A stretch of DNA of 64,000 bases from Microbacterium sp. TPD7012 (GTDB lineage: Bacteria > Actinomycetota > Actinomycetes > Actinomycetales > Microbacteriaceae), in assembly GCF_003075395.1 (NCBI RefSeq), contig NZ_QDFV01000008.1:59-64058 (forward strand). The letters run 5' to 3'. Below the pieces are notes generated by a model. The model ran no database searches. It had not been told where the DNA came from and saw nothing but the letters and a program-made list of their open reading frames with translations. Position 1 is the stretch's first letter. Each line of letters starts with the position of its first letter. Shown here one piece after another: positions 1 through 7,449 of the stretch. Both the position numbers and the translations under genes were made by a program.

Positions 1-1
1 C

Positions 2-661
2 GCCCACATCGCCCTGACCGGCGGTTCGATGGGCGGAGCGGTGCTGCGCACGGCTGCGGAAGACGCGCGTGCGTCGGAGATCGACTGGTCGCTGGTCCAC
101 TTCTGGTGGGGCGACGAGCGCTTCGTCCCGCGTGACGACCCCGACCGCAACTCCCTGCAGTCGCGCCACGCGCTGCTCGATCACATCCCGGTGCCGCCGG
201 AGAACGTGCACGAGGTGGCGGGTCCCGACAGCGGACTCACTCTCGACGAGTCCGCCGCGGCCTATGCCGCCGAGCTCGCGCGGTACGGCACGGAGGAGCA
301 CCCCTGGCCGTCGTTCGCCGTGTGCTTCCTGGGCGTCGGTCCCGACGGGCACATCGCCTCGCTCTTCCCGGATCGCGACGAGGTCACGGTGACGGACGCC
401 GCGGCTCTGCCCGTGCGCAACTCGCCGAAGCCTCCGCCCGAGCGGGTGACGCTCACGCGTCCCGTCCTGAACTCCTCCAAGCGCGTCTGGCTCGTCCTGA
501 CCGGCGCCGACAAGGCATCCGCCCTCGGGCTGGCGCTGGCCGGCGCGAGCTACACGAGCGTGCCGGCAGCCGGCGCGAAGGGTCGCAAGCGCACGGTGTT
601 CTTCGTCGACGAGGCGGCGGCCTCCGAGGTCTCCCCCGACCTCATCGATCAGGCGTACTGA
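2..661 (+). CDS. pgl: 6-phosphogluconolactonase, 5' end outside window
   Basis: Hydrolyses 6-phosphogluconolactone in the oxidative pentose phosphate pathway. The reading frame is open from base 2, so the gene begins upstream; 219 residues are visible and end at the TGA at 659-661. An internal ATG at 29 is not the start, because the frame before it already encodes the family's early ALTGGSMG glycine loop. Other family hallmarks are WWGDERFVP about 35 residues in and GVGPDGHIASLFP near the middle. Only the N-terminal few tens of residues are missing. In actinobacteria this gene usually follows zwf/opcA, which would lie to the left. Confidence 0.95.
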   Translation, partial: AHIALTGGSMGGAVLRTAAEDARASEIDWSLVHFWWGDERFVPRDDPDRNSLQSRHALLDHIPVPPENVHEVAGPDSGLTLDESAAAYAAELARYGTEEHPWPSFAVCFLGVGPDGHIASLFPDRDEVTVTDAAALPVRNSPKPPPERVTLTRPVLNSSKRVWLVLTGADKASALGLALAGASYTSVPAAGAKGRKRTVFFVDEAAASEVSPDLIDQAY

Positions 662-693
662 CGCCTCGCGGCCCCGCGCGGTCCGAACGCCCG

Positions 694-1779
694 CTACGGA
701 GCGTCGGGCCGGCGGTTCTGCTCGGCCTGGGTCCAGGCATCCGACGGGTTCTGCTGCTCCGTCGACTCCTGGCTCGGCTCGGGAGCAGGCGAGGACGGCG
801 ACGAGTCGCTGCCGCGCACGATCGGGAGCTCCTGACTCTCGCTCAGCACCTGCGGGTGGTAACGGGCGAGGTTGACGACGCCCCAGACCGCGATGGCCCC
901 GGCGACGCCGAAGATGATGAACACCCACCACGGCGCCGCAGCGGCCTCGCCGAGAACGATCATGCCGATCAGGACCGCGATGAGCGGGTCGACGACCGTG
1001 AGCCCGGCGATCACGAGGTCCGGCGGGCCCGAGCTGTAGGCGGTCTGCACGAAGTACGCGCCGACCGAGGCTGCCGCGAGCAGAGCGATCACGCAGATGG
1101 CCGTGATCCATTCGAACTGGCCGGCCTCGATCCGCTTGATGACGACCTTCGCGAGCGTGGCCACGAAACCGTAGAGGATGCCGGCGCCGATCACGTAGAA
1201 CAGCGCGCGCATGCGGTGGCGGAGGATCAGCCAGCACGCCCCGAGCGCGATGATCACGACGAGGAGGAGGGCGAGGATCACGAAGAGCTCGCGTTCGGTG
1301 ACCTCCTTCTCGGTGGCGTAGATGGCCGCGAAGAAGACGAAGAGGAAGATGCCGCCCACGCAGAAGATGATCGCGGTGACCGACTTCCGGGTCGGCGAAT
1401 GGCCGGAGATCCGCGCGTTCAGGAGCGTCGTGATCACGAGCGCGATCGCGCCGAGGGGCTGCACCACGATGAGCGGTGCCTTCACGAGCGCGGCGAGCTG
1501 ACACACGATCGCGAGCCCGAGCATCAGGGTGCCGAGGATCCATGAGGGCCGGGTCAGGAGCGCTTTGATCTGGCCGCCGGTGAGGCCGGTGGTGCCGTCG
1601 GAGCCGCTCAGGCGCTCGACCTTCTCGACGCCGCGGTGCTGGTACTGCGCGCCGAGGGACATGAAGACCGCGCCGGCGAGAGCCAGCGGGATGCCGAGCA
1701 GCAGGCCGGGGTTCTGGAAGGCGCCGACGAGCTGTTCGCCGACCTCTTCAGCCGCATTCGTCCACACCCCAGCGCTCAC
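694..1779 (-). CDS. DMT-superfamily (NIPA-like) membrane transporter
   Basis: A 361-residue protein with about nine hydrophobic segments from residue 28 to about 310, followed by a polar Ser/Pro/Gln-rich cytoplasmic tail. The pattern fits the drug/metabolite transporter superfamily, in the actinobacterial NIPA-like branch; the substrate is unknown. The start is GTG at 1779. It has no Shine-Dalgarno sequence, but a TAGGGT hexamer ends 7 bases before it, predicting a leaderless transcript. It diverges from def, with start codons 44 bp apart. Magnesium or another small solute is possible by analogy to NIPA proteins, but nothing in the sequence decides this. Confidence 0.8.
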   Translation of the reverse strand: MSAGVWTNAAEEVGEQLVGAFQNPGLLLGIPLALAGAVFMSLGAQYQHRGVEKVERLSGSDGTTGLTGGQIKALLTRPSWILGTLMLGLAIVCQLAALVKAPLIVVQPLGAIALVITTLLNARISGHSPTRKSVTAIIFCVGGIFLFVFFAAIYATEKEVTERELFVILALLLVVIIALGACWLILRHRMRALFYVIGAGILYGFVATLAKVVIKRIEAGQFEWITAICVIALLAAASVGAYFVQTAYSSGPPDLVIAGLTVVDPLIAVLIGMIVLGEAAAAPWWVFIIFGVAGAIAVWGVVNLARYHPQVLSESQELPIVRGSDSSPSSPAPEPSQESTEQQNPSDAWTQAEQNRRPDAP

Positions 1780-1785
1780 ACTACG

Positions 1786-1791
1786 ACCCTA
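1786..1791 (-). promoter_or_regulatory. -10 element TAGGGT, leaderless DMT transporter gene
   Basis: TAGGGT on the minus strand occupies -12 to -7 relative to the GTG at 1779, so the predicted transcription start is the G of the start codon. No convincing -35 hexamer is visible. Confidence 0.65.
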
Positions 1792-1810
1792 CCCGGCACA
1801 TCGCACACAG

Positions 1811-1816
1811 TAGGGT
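1811..1816 (+). promoter_or_regulatory. -10 element TAGGGT, leaderless def
   Basis: TAGGGT lies at -12 to -7 from the GTG at 1823, so +1 should coincide with the start codon. It is the mirror image of the minus-strand element at 1786-1791; the two hexamers are separated by 19 bp. Confidence 0.65.
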
Positions 1817-1822
1817 TGTGAC

Positions 1823-2389
1823 GTGGCTGTACTTCCGATTCGCATCATGGGCGACCCCGTGCTTCACTCCCCCGCATCGGCCGTCGAGGAGATCACGGAC
1901 GACATCCGCACACTCGTCGCCGACATGTTCGAGACGATGGATGCCGCGCCGGGAGTCGGTCTCGCCGCACCGCAGGTCGGCGTGCCGCTGCGCATCTACA
2001 CCTACGCGTACGTGGACGATGACGATCAGCCCTGGCGCGGCGTGCTGATCAATCCCGTGCTGTGGATCGCGCCGATCGAGCCGGGCGATCCCGACCCCGA
2101 TCTCGAGTCGGAGGGATGCCTCTCCTTCCCCGGGGAGCGATTCCCCCTCCGTCGCTCCGAGCGGGTTCACCTCACGGCGACCGATCTCGACGGGCAGCCG
2201 GTCACGATCGACGTCGACGGCTGGCGCGCGCGGATCATGCAGCACGAGTTCGACCACCTCGACGGGGTCCTCTACGTCGACCGCCTCTCCGACGGCGACT
2301 GGAAGACGGTTCAGAAGATCGCGCGCAAGCGCGGCTGGGGTCGACCCGGAGCCAGCTGGATGCCGGGCGTCGACGACCTCGAGGGCTGA
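1823..2389 (+). CDS. def: Peptide deformylase
   Basis: Removes the formyl group from the initiator methionine of nascent proteins, at the ribosome. The protein has 188 residues and all three metal/active-site motifs: GVGLAAPQVG at about 44-53, EGCLS with the metal-binding Cys near 99, and QHEFDH near 140 with two metal-binding His and the catalytic Glu. The start is GTG at 1823, chosen because the -10 hexamer is positioned for a leaderless mRNA and because the frame begins with the usual short strand (AVLPIRIMGDPVL). It is transcribed away from the DMT transporter gene. Confidence 0.95.
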   Translation: MAVLPIRIMGDPVLHSPASAVEEITDDIRTLVADMFETMDAAPGVGLAAPQVGVPLRIYTYAYVDDDDQPWRGVLINPVLWIAPIEPGDPDPDLESEGCLSFPGERFPLRRSERVHLTATDLDGQPVTIDVDGWRARIMQHEFDHLDGVLYVDRLSDGDWKTVQKIARKRGWGRPGASWMPGVDDLEG

Positions 2390-2400
2390 TCCGCTCCCAG

Positions 2401-2459
2401 CGCGATCACAGCATCCTCGGAGTTGCATCACAGACTCGGAGGCGGCTAGCGTGATCGCG
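2401..2459. repeat. 9-bp inverted repeat enclosing the lipoprotein promoter
   Basis: CGCGATCAC at 2401-2409 is the exact complement of GTGATCGCG at 2451-2459. The right arm overlaps the last two bases of the predicted -10 hexamer. The arms could form an operator or a stem in DNA, but the 41-base spacing is long. Confidence 0.4.
2423..2452 (+). promoter_or_regulatory. Promoter TTGCAT-18-TAGCGT
   Basis: The -35-like TTGCAT (2423-2428) and the -10-like TAGCGT (2447-2452) are separated by 18 bp. The predicted start is near 2459, giving a leader of about 60 bases before the lipoprotein gene at 2519. Confidence 0.55.
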
Positions 2460-2518
2460 GCGGGCTTCTTTCTTTCGCATGCCCGCGCACCAAGAGGCTC
2501 TGTGGAGGGGACACAATC

Positions 2519-3034
2519 ATGATGAAACTGCGCAATCGACGCGCTCTGATGCTCGCAGGTACCGCGGTGGCGCTTTCCATCGCTCTGAGCGGCTGTAGCG
2601 CCATCAACAGCATTCTCGGGGGCGGGGCCGGCGACGCCGACCGCGACCAGGAGACCGGTCAGGTCACCGAGAGCGCGAACATCGACGTCTTCGCGCTGAA
2701 GGTCGGGGACTGCAAGATGTCCAGCGCGACGGGTCTCATCGAGGCCGTCGACGTCGTGCCGTGCGAGGAGCCGCACGACGAAGAGGTCTACCACGAGTTC
2801 TCGATGGAGGACGGCGAGTTCTCCGAGGAGGCCGTCGACGCGGCGACCGAGGGATGCATCGGCGACGCGTTCACCACGTTCGTCGGCGTCGTCTGGGACG
2901 AGTCGGCCCTCGACGTCTACCCGATCACCCCGACCAAGGACACCTGGGACCAGCTCAACGACCGCGTGATCCAGTGCGTGATCTCCGACCCGGCCGGCCC
3001 GGTCACCGGAACCCTCGCGGGCGCCGCTCGCTGA
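2519..3034 (+). CDS. Septum-formation-family lipoprotein
   Basis: A 171-residue exported lipoprotein. A basic N-terminus (KLRNRR) and hydrophobic segment lead to the lipobox LSGC, with the lipidated Cys near residue 26. The mature part carries the spaced pattern VGDC...VPC..PH..EVY typical of the actinobacterial Septum_form domain, with three conserved Cys including C in EGCIGD and IQC near the end. Its role at the envelope is not established. The start is ATG 2519 or the adjacent ATG 2522, behind a good GGAGGGG site at 2504-2510. It is monocistronic, with its own promoter and a strong 3' hairpin. Confidence 0.75.
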   Translation: MMKLRNRRALMLAGTAVALSIALSGCSAINSILGGGAGDADRDQETGQVTESANIDVFALKVGDCKMSSATGLIEAVDVVPCEEPHDEEVYHEFSMEDGEFSEEAVDAATEGCIGDAFTTFVGVVWDESALDVYPITPTKDTWDQLNDRVIQCVISDPAGPVTGTLAGAAR

Positions 3035-3066
3035 TCCGGACGCATGCAGTGATCTGAGCACGATTC

Positions 3067-3102
3067 CAGAGAGGGCCCCGCCGTTCGGCGGGGCCCTCTC
3101 TG
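3067..3102. terminator. Bidirectional hairpin between convergent genes
   Basis: A perfect 16-17 bp stem has its left arm at 3067-3083 and right arm at 3086-3102, with a tiny loop. It sits between the lipoprotein gene and the oppositely oriented XRE gene ending at 3105. There is no long T-run on either side, so it may act as a barrier or RNA end rather than a classical terminator. Confidence 0.75.
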
Positions 3103-3104
3103 CG

Positions 3105-3683
3105 TCAGGAGGCGGCCGGGCGCGCGCGCAGGTGGATGCGCTTGCCGTCCTTGCTGAAGATCGACACGATCTCGGCCGGCCCGGACCCCGCGGCCGACAG
3201 CCAGTGCGGGACCCGCGTGTCGAACTCCGCGGCCTCGCCGGGCCCGAGCGTCACGTCCTTGTCCCCGAGCACGAGCCGCAGACGCCCGGAGATCACGTAC
3301 AGCCACTCCTGGCCGTCGTGCACCTTCGGCTGAGGCACGGCGGTGATGCCGGCGGGGCGGGCGGGGAAGGTGACCTTGTAGGTCTGCACGGGGCTCGATG
3401 CCGGCGAGAGCGACTCGTAGCGGATGCCCTCGACCTCCCTGGTCGTGCGTGACACCCGCGGGTCGGGGACCGCGCGCGGCACGATGTCGTCGAGACCGAG
3501 ACCGAGCGCTCGCGCGATCGGCACGAGAAGCTCGAGATTCGGCGCCCGCTTTCCCGCCTCCAGACGCGACAGGGTGCTCGGGGAGATGTCGGTGAGCGCG
3601 GAGAGGTCCGCGAGGGTCAGGCTGCGTTTCTCGCGCCAGCTCTTCAGACGTGGTCCGATGAGGGCCAGGGATTCGTCGGGCAC
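3105..3683 (-). CDS. XRE-family regulator with C-terminal cupin domain
   Basis: A 192-residue transcription factor. The helix-turn-helix spans about residues 8-62 (PRLKSWREKRSLTLADLSAL then SPSTLSRLEAGKRAPNLELL). A cupin fold covers about 100-185 (QEWLYVISGRLRLVLGD, GEAAEFDTRVPHWL) and probably senses a small ligand or metal. The start GTG 3683 follows an AAAGGATG site; longer frames upstream would run through the divergent promoter. A dyad in its own 5' region suggests autoregulation. It is divergent from a flavin oxidoreductase/methyltransferase operon that it probably controls. Confidence 0.85.
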   Translation of the reverse strand: MPDESLALIGPRLKSWREKRSLTLADLSALTDISPSTLSRLEAGKRAPNLELLVPIARALGLGLDDIVPRAVPDPRVSRTTREVEGIRYESLSPASSPVQTYKVTFPARPAGITAVPQPKVHDGQEWLYVISGRLRLVLGDKDVTLGPGEAAEFDTRVPHWLSAAGSGPAEIVSIFSKDGKRIHLRARPAAS

Positions 3684-3695
3684 GTCGGCATCCTT

Positions 3696-3708
3696 TGCTG
3701 ATTCAGCA
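3696..3708. promoter_or_regulatory. Candidate operator TGCTG-ATT-CAGCA
   Basis: A perfect 5-bp dyad around ATT lies 13 bases upstream of the XRE start codon, between the two divergent genes. HTH_3/cupin regulators usually bind such short palindromes near their own promoter. Location and symmetry are seen in the sequence; binding is inferred. Confidence 0.5.
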
Positions 3709-3750
3709 TGAATAGTTGCCGAAAGCGTATCAGGCGCGGAAGCTGGACGC

Positions 3751-4767
3751 ATGATCGACGACACCTCTTCCCCCGCATCCACTCTCCGCCCAGATGAGTT
3801 CTCGCACACCCCGATCTCGGGCGAGCACTGGGATGTCATCGTCATCGGCGGAGGCGCAGCCGGACTGAGCGCCGCGCTCATCCTCGCTCGAGCCCGACGC
3901 CGCGTGCTCGTGCTCGATGCTCAGGAGCCGCGCAACCGGTTCGCGCCCCATATGCACGGCGTGCTGAGTCGCGATGGCTACTCCCCGCTCGATCTGGTCG
4001 CCGACGGCCACCGGGAGGTGCGCGCGGTCGACGGCGTGATCGTCGACGCCCGTGTCGCCAGCGCGAGCGCGATCGCCGACGGCTTCGAGGTCGTGACGGC
4101 GGCGGGCGACCACGCGACCGCGCGCCGCCTCATCGTCGCGACCGGCGCACGTGACGTGCTGCCCGACATCCCCGGACTGGCCGAACAGTGGGGACGTGGC
4201 GTCGTCGCCTGCCCGTACTGCGACGGATACGAGGCCTCAGGGCGCGCGATCGGGGTGCTGGCGACCTCCGTCGGCGGACTCCACAAGGCCCACATGCTGA
4301 GGGCGTACTCGGACGACATCACGGTGTTCACCGGCCTCGTCGACGGCATCCCCGACGAGGACCGGCTCGTGCTGGAAGCGCGCGGGATGCGCGTGGAGAC
4401 GCGTGCCGTCACCCAGGTGATCACCGCGGCAGGCGAGCTGACCGGACTCGGTCTGGACGACGGCTCCACGATCCCCGTCGACGTCGTGTTCGCCGAACCC
4501 GCTCTGATCGCACTCGACGAGCCACTGCGTCAGCTCGGGGCTGAGCGCTCCGACACGCCGATCGGCCCGTGGACGACCGTCGACGCTCTCGGACGGACGA
4601 GCGTCGAGGGCGTCTGGGCCGTGGGGAACGCGGCGAACCCGGCCGCTCTCGTGCCGATCGCCGCCGGGTCCGGCGCCGCCGCAGCCCTCGCGCTGAACGG
4701 GGAGCTCGTGGCGCAGGACGTCGCTGCGGCGGCGGCGCTGGTCGCGAGCGCGGCGGTCGCATCGTGA
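3751..4767 (+). CDS. NAD(P)/FAD-dependent oxidoreductase, thioredoxin-reductase-like
   Basis: A 338-residue flavoprotein. The FAD-binding dinucleotide fold starts at residue 29 (VIVIGGGAAGLSAA). A redox-active CPYC pair lies at about 154-157, where thioredoxin reductases carry their CxxC. A GNAAN segment near the C-terminus fits the second FAD contact. Unlike true TrxR there is no nearby thioredoxin gene, so the electron acceptor is unknown. ATG 3751 has a weak GGAAG upstream. The stop overlaps the methyltransferase start (GTGA), so the two are translationally coupled. Divergent from the XRE-cupin gene. Confidence 0.85.
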   Translation: MIDDTSSPASTLRPDEFSHTPISGEHWDVIVIGGGAAGLSAALILARARRRVLVLDAQEPRNRFAPHMHGVLSRDGYSPLDLVADGHREVRAVDGVIVDARVASASAIADGFEVVTAAGDHATARRLIVATGARDVLPDIPGLAEQWGRGVVACPYCDGYEASGRAIGVLATSVGGLHKAHMLRAYSDDITVFTGLVDGIPDEDRLVLEARGMRVETRAVTQVITAAGELTGLGLDDGSTIPVDVVFAEPALIALDEPLRQLGAERSDTPIGPWTTVDALGRTSVEGVWAVGNAANPAALVPIAAGSGAAAALALNGELVAQDVAAAAALVASAAVAS

Positions 4768-5438
4768 GCGAGACCGAGTCCTCGGTCGATCCGGCGCCGA
4801 ACCCTGCGGAGTTCTGGGAGGAGCGCTATCGGAGCACCCGCGGCGAGCACGGCCGGGTGTGGAGCGGTCGCGTGAACGCCGCCGTGGAGCGCGAGGTCAC
4901 CGGCCTCACTCCCGGGACGGCTCTCGAACTGGGGTGCGGCGAAGGCGGGGACGCGCTGTGGCTCGCCGCGCACGGATGGACGGTGACGGCGGTCGACATC
5001 TCCGCGACGGCCCTCTCCGTCGGCCAGGCGCAGGCGCAGCGTGCGGGGCTCTCCGACCGGATCCGGTGGATCCGCGACGATCTCTCGACGTGGGAGCCGA
5101 CCTCCGTCTTCGACCTCGTGACGTCGGCGTTCCTGCACTCCCCGGTCGAGCTTCCGCGTGAGGCGGTGCTGCGGCGCGCGGCATCGGCGGTGGCGCCGGG
5201 CGGGCGGCTCCTCGTCGTCGGGCACGGGTCCGTCCCGCCGGGGTCGAAGCTCAGCCACCACGACCACGACGGGCCGCCGCTCCCGACCGCCGAGGAGGTG
5301 CTGTCGTCGCTCGATCTGCCCGAGGGGTGGGTCACGGAGACGAGTGCTCTCGTCGACCGGGTGGCGATCTGGCGCGACGGTTCCGAGGTGACGCTCGTCG
5401 ACGCGGTACTGCGGGTCAGGCGGGGCACGGTCGCGTGA
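4764..5438 (+). CDS. Class I SAM-dependent methyltransferase
   Basis: A 224-residue cytosolic methyltransferase. Motif I is ELGCGEGGD at about 55-63, followed by the acidic end of strand 2 (VTAVDIS) and a post-I DDLSTW. A DHDGP stretch with several His near 170 is unusual. The closest resemblance is to TehB/thiopurine-type enzymes; the substrate cannot be read from sequence. It starts at the GTG overlapping the oxidoreductase stop by 4 bases, so it is the second gene of that operon. The regulator-oxidoreductase-methyltransferase trio suggests detoxification or stress chemistry. Confidence 0.8.
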   Translation: MSETESSVDPAPNPAEFWEERYRSTRGEHGRVWSGRVNAAVEREVTGLTPGTALELGCGEGGDALWLAAHGWTVTAVDISATALSVGQAQAQRAGLSDRIRWIRDDLSTWEPTSVFDLVTSAFLHSPVELPREAVLRRAASAVAPGGRLLVVGHGSVPPGSKLSHHDHDGPPLPTAEEVLSSLDLPEGWVTETSALVDRVAIWRDGSEVTLVDAVLRVRRGTVA

Positions 5439-5513
5439 ACAGGCACGGACGCTGAGCTACGCTCGCTGAGGCGGCGCGCCCTTCCCGAAGCGCGCCGGAA
5501 GACAGGAGCACCG

Positions 5514-6407
5514 ATGTTCACCGGCCTGAGTGCCTTCCCTCTCACCCCGCTGCGCGACGACACCTTCGACGAAGCCGCCTACACGCGACTCATCGAGCGG
5601 CTGGTCACCGCCGGCGTCGACTCGATCACGGCGCTCGGCTCGACCGGCTCCTACCTGTACCTCGACCGCGACGAGCGTCGGCGCGTCGCCCGCGCAGCCG
5701 TCGCGCTCGCGGGAGACGTGCCCGTGATGGTCGGCATCGGCGCGCTCCGCACCTCCCAGGTGCAGCGCCTCGCCGATGATGCGCAGGATGCCGGCGCGAG
5801 CGCCGTGCTGCTCGCGCCGGTCACCTATCAGGCGCTGACCCCGGACGAGGTGTTCACGCTGTTCGAGGATGTCACGGCCGGACTCTCGGTGCCCCTGGTC
5901 GTCTACGACAATCCCGGCACGACGCACGTCACGTTCACCGACGAGCTCCATGCCCGGATCGCCGCGCTGCCGAACGTGGCCTCCATCAAGATCCCCGGTG
6001 TTCCGGTGGATCCCCAGGATGCCTCCGCACGCGTGCATCGACTCCGCGATCGCATCCCCGACACGGTGTCGATCGGCGTCTCGGGCGACTGGTTCGCCGC
6101 CACGGGCATGAACGCCGGATGCGATGCCTGGTACTCGGTCATCGGTGGCACGCTCCCCGACCCGGCGCTCACCATCACGCGTGCCGCGCAGGCCGGTGAC
6201 CAGGATGCCGCGACCGCCGAATCGGCCCGCCTCCAGCCGCTGTGGGACCTGTTCCTGGAGTTCGGGAGCTATCGCGTCACGGCCGCCATCGCAGAGCACC
6301 TGCAGCTCGTCGCCCCGGACTGCCTTCCGCGCCCGGTGCTCGGGCTTCGTGCCGGAGCGCGGGAGCGGGTCGCGGAGGTCGTCGACCCGCTGGGACTCCG
6401 CGGCTGA
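5514..6407 (+). CDS. Dihydrodipicolinate synthase-family aldolase
   Basis: A 297-residue TIM-barrel class I aldolase/lyase. The family markers are GSTGS at 42-46, the active-site Tyr131 in VVYDNPGTT and the Schiff-base Lys159 in ASIKIPG. True DapA has a GTTGE loop; here GSTGSYLYL and the lone context argue for another member (N-acetylneuraminate lyase-like or sugar-acid dehydratase/aldolase) rather than lysine synthesis. ATG 5514 follows AGGAG. It ends before a strong hairpin and converges on tRNA-Asn. Confidence 0.8.
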   Translation: MFTGLSAFPLTPLRDDTFDEAAYTRLIERLVTAGVDSITALGSTGSYLYLDRDERRRVARAAVALAGDVPVMVGIGALRTSQVQRLADDAQDAGASAVLLAPVTYQALTPDEVFTLFEDVTAGLSVPLVVYDNPGTTHVTFTDELHARIAALPNVASIKIPGVPVDPQDASARVHRLRDRIPDTVSIGVSGDWFAATGMNAGCDAWYSVIGGTLPDPALTITRAAQAGDQDAATAESARLQPLWDLFLEFGSYRVTAAIAEHLQLVAPDCLPRPVLGLRAGARERVAEVVDPLGLRG

Positions 6408-6430
6408 GGGTCGTCGAGGCCGAAAAGGGA

Positions 6431-6464
6431 ATGGCCCGGAACTCGCGAAGGAGTTCCGGGCCAT
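6431..6464 (-). terminator. Hairpin terminator shared by tRNA-Asn and the aldolase gene
   Basis: A perfect 14-bp stem (6431-6444 with 6451-6464) has a 6-base loop. On the minus strand it is followed by TCCCTTTTCG, giving a U-rich tail, so it best serves the tRNA transcript. It also sits 24 bp after the aldolase stop. Confidence 0.75.
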
Positions 6465-6466
6465 CT

Positions 6467-6542
6467 TGGCTCCCCGGCTTGGACTCGAACCAAGAACCTG
6501 CCGGTTAACAGCCGGCTGCTCTGCCAATTGAGCTACCGAGGA
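6467..6542 (-). tRNA. tRNA-Asn (anticodon GTT)
   Basis: The minus strand folds as a cloverleaf of 76 bases. The acceptor arm TCCTCGG pairs with CCGGGGA, the D-loop contains AATTGGCAGAG, the anticodon loop CTGTTAA carries GTT, and the T-loop is GGTTCGAGTCC. The discriminator is G and the CCA end is encoded. A -10-like TAAGCT lies at 6572-6577, about 30 bases upstream. Confidence 0.95.
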
Positions 6543-6571
6543 ATGTGCACCGCTGCGCGGGCAACTCGACA

Positions 6572-6577
6572 AGCTTA
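6572..6577 (-). promoter_or_regulatory. -10 element TAAGCT of tRNA-Asn
   Basis: TAAGCT on the minus strand lies about 30 bases upstream of the mature tRNA 5' end, leaving a short 5' leader for RNase P. The -35 region is poor. Confidence 0.45.
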
Positions 6578-6639
6578 GCAAACTCCGAGCCCCACTCGTG
6601 ACACCGGGGCGGGGTCGGCGCAGGTCGGGCGTGTCGTGT

Positions 6640-7413
6640 TCAGTGCCGCGAATCCGACTCGGCGTTGGGAACCCAGAGCAGGTCCTTGCCGACGCCGCGA
6701 GCGACCACATGACCGCCGCGGAGCATGAGCGTCTCGGCGTTCAGCTCGCGGATGAACGCCGCATCGTTGGTCACGAGGAGAGCGGCCATCGACTCCTCCC
6801 TCCGACGACGAGTGATCGCGTCGAACACCACCGGACGCACCTCCAGGTCGAGGTTCGCGAGCACCTCGTCGGCGATGAGCACCTTCGGCTCCAGGATGAA
6901 CGATCGGGCGATCGCCACGCGCTGACGCATGCCAGCGCTGAGCTCGTACGGGAACTTGGCTGCGGTGCCGAGCGGAAGGTGCAGCTCGTCGAGCAGGGTC
7001 GCGACGCGGATCGACAGCGCCTTCGTGTTGACCCGGCGCTCCCGGATGAGGATCGGCTCGGCGATCACCTCGTTGACGGTGAGACGGGGCGGCAGGTCGG
7101 CACCCGCACCCTGAGGCACGAAGCCGGTGCGATACGTGAGGATGCGGTGCTTCCGACCGGGCCTGCGCACATCGACGCCGCAGACCACGGCGCTTCCGCC
7201 GACGACGCGCACCGAGGGGTCGGTCGACCCCGCGAGGGCGGCGACCAGGGTGGACTTCCCCGAACCGGTCGGTCCGGCGACGCAGATGAGCTCGCCCGGC
7301 GCGAGAGAGAAGGTCACACCGTCGACGGCACGGGTGGGAGTGCCGTGCCCGATGCGGTCGATCACCAGATCCGAGCATTCGATCGCGTTCTGGGATTCTG
7401 GCCTGCGGGACAT
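6640..7413 (-). CDS. Orphan ABC transporter ATP-binding protein
   Basis: A 257-residue ATPase. Walker A GPTGSGKST is at 47-55, a Q-loop-like FVPQGAG near 99, and a signature of the peptide-transporter type but altered, ELSAGMRQR (157-165) instead of the usual LSGGMRQR. The Walker B is VLIADEVLANLD (178-189), in which the usual DEPT is DEVL. No permease or binding-protein gene is adjacent, so its partner is elsewhere or it acts without a membrane subunit. ATG 7413 follows GGATGGAGAC. It lies downstream of dnaG in the same direction, but with its own ribosome-binding site. Confidence 0.75.
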   Translation of the reverse strand: MSRRPESQNAIECSDLVIDRIGHGTPTRAVDGVTFSLAPGELICVAGPTGSGKSTLVAALAGSTDPSVRVVGGSAVVCGVDVRRPGRKHRILTYRTGFVPQGAGADLPPRLTVNEVIAEPILIRERRVNTKALSIRVATLLDELHLPLGTAAKFPYELSAGMRQRVAIARSFILEPKVLIADEVLANLDLEVRPVVFDAITRRRREESMAALLVTNDAAFIRELNAETLMLRGGHVVARGVGKDLLWVPNAESDSRH

Positions 7414-7449
7414 GTCTCCATCCTGCCCTCTGCCGACCCGGCGGGCGCG

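Noticed and set aside
5514..6407. Calling the aldolase-like gene dapA
   Set aside because: The GTTGE loop of DapA is replaced by GSTGS and no lysine-pathway gene is adjacent, so only the family name is given.
6467..6542. tRNA-Asn as an integration site of a mobile element
   Set aside because: No integrase, no partial tRNA repeat and no compositional shift on either side.
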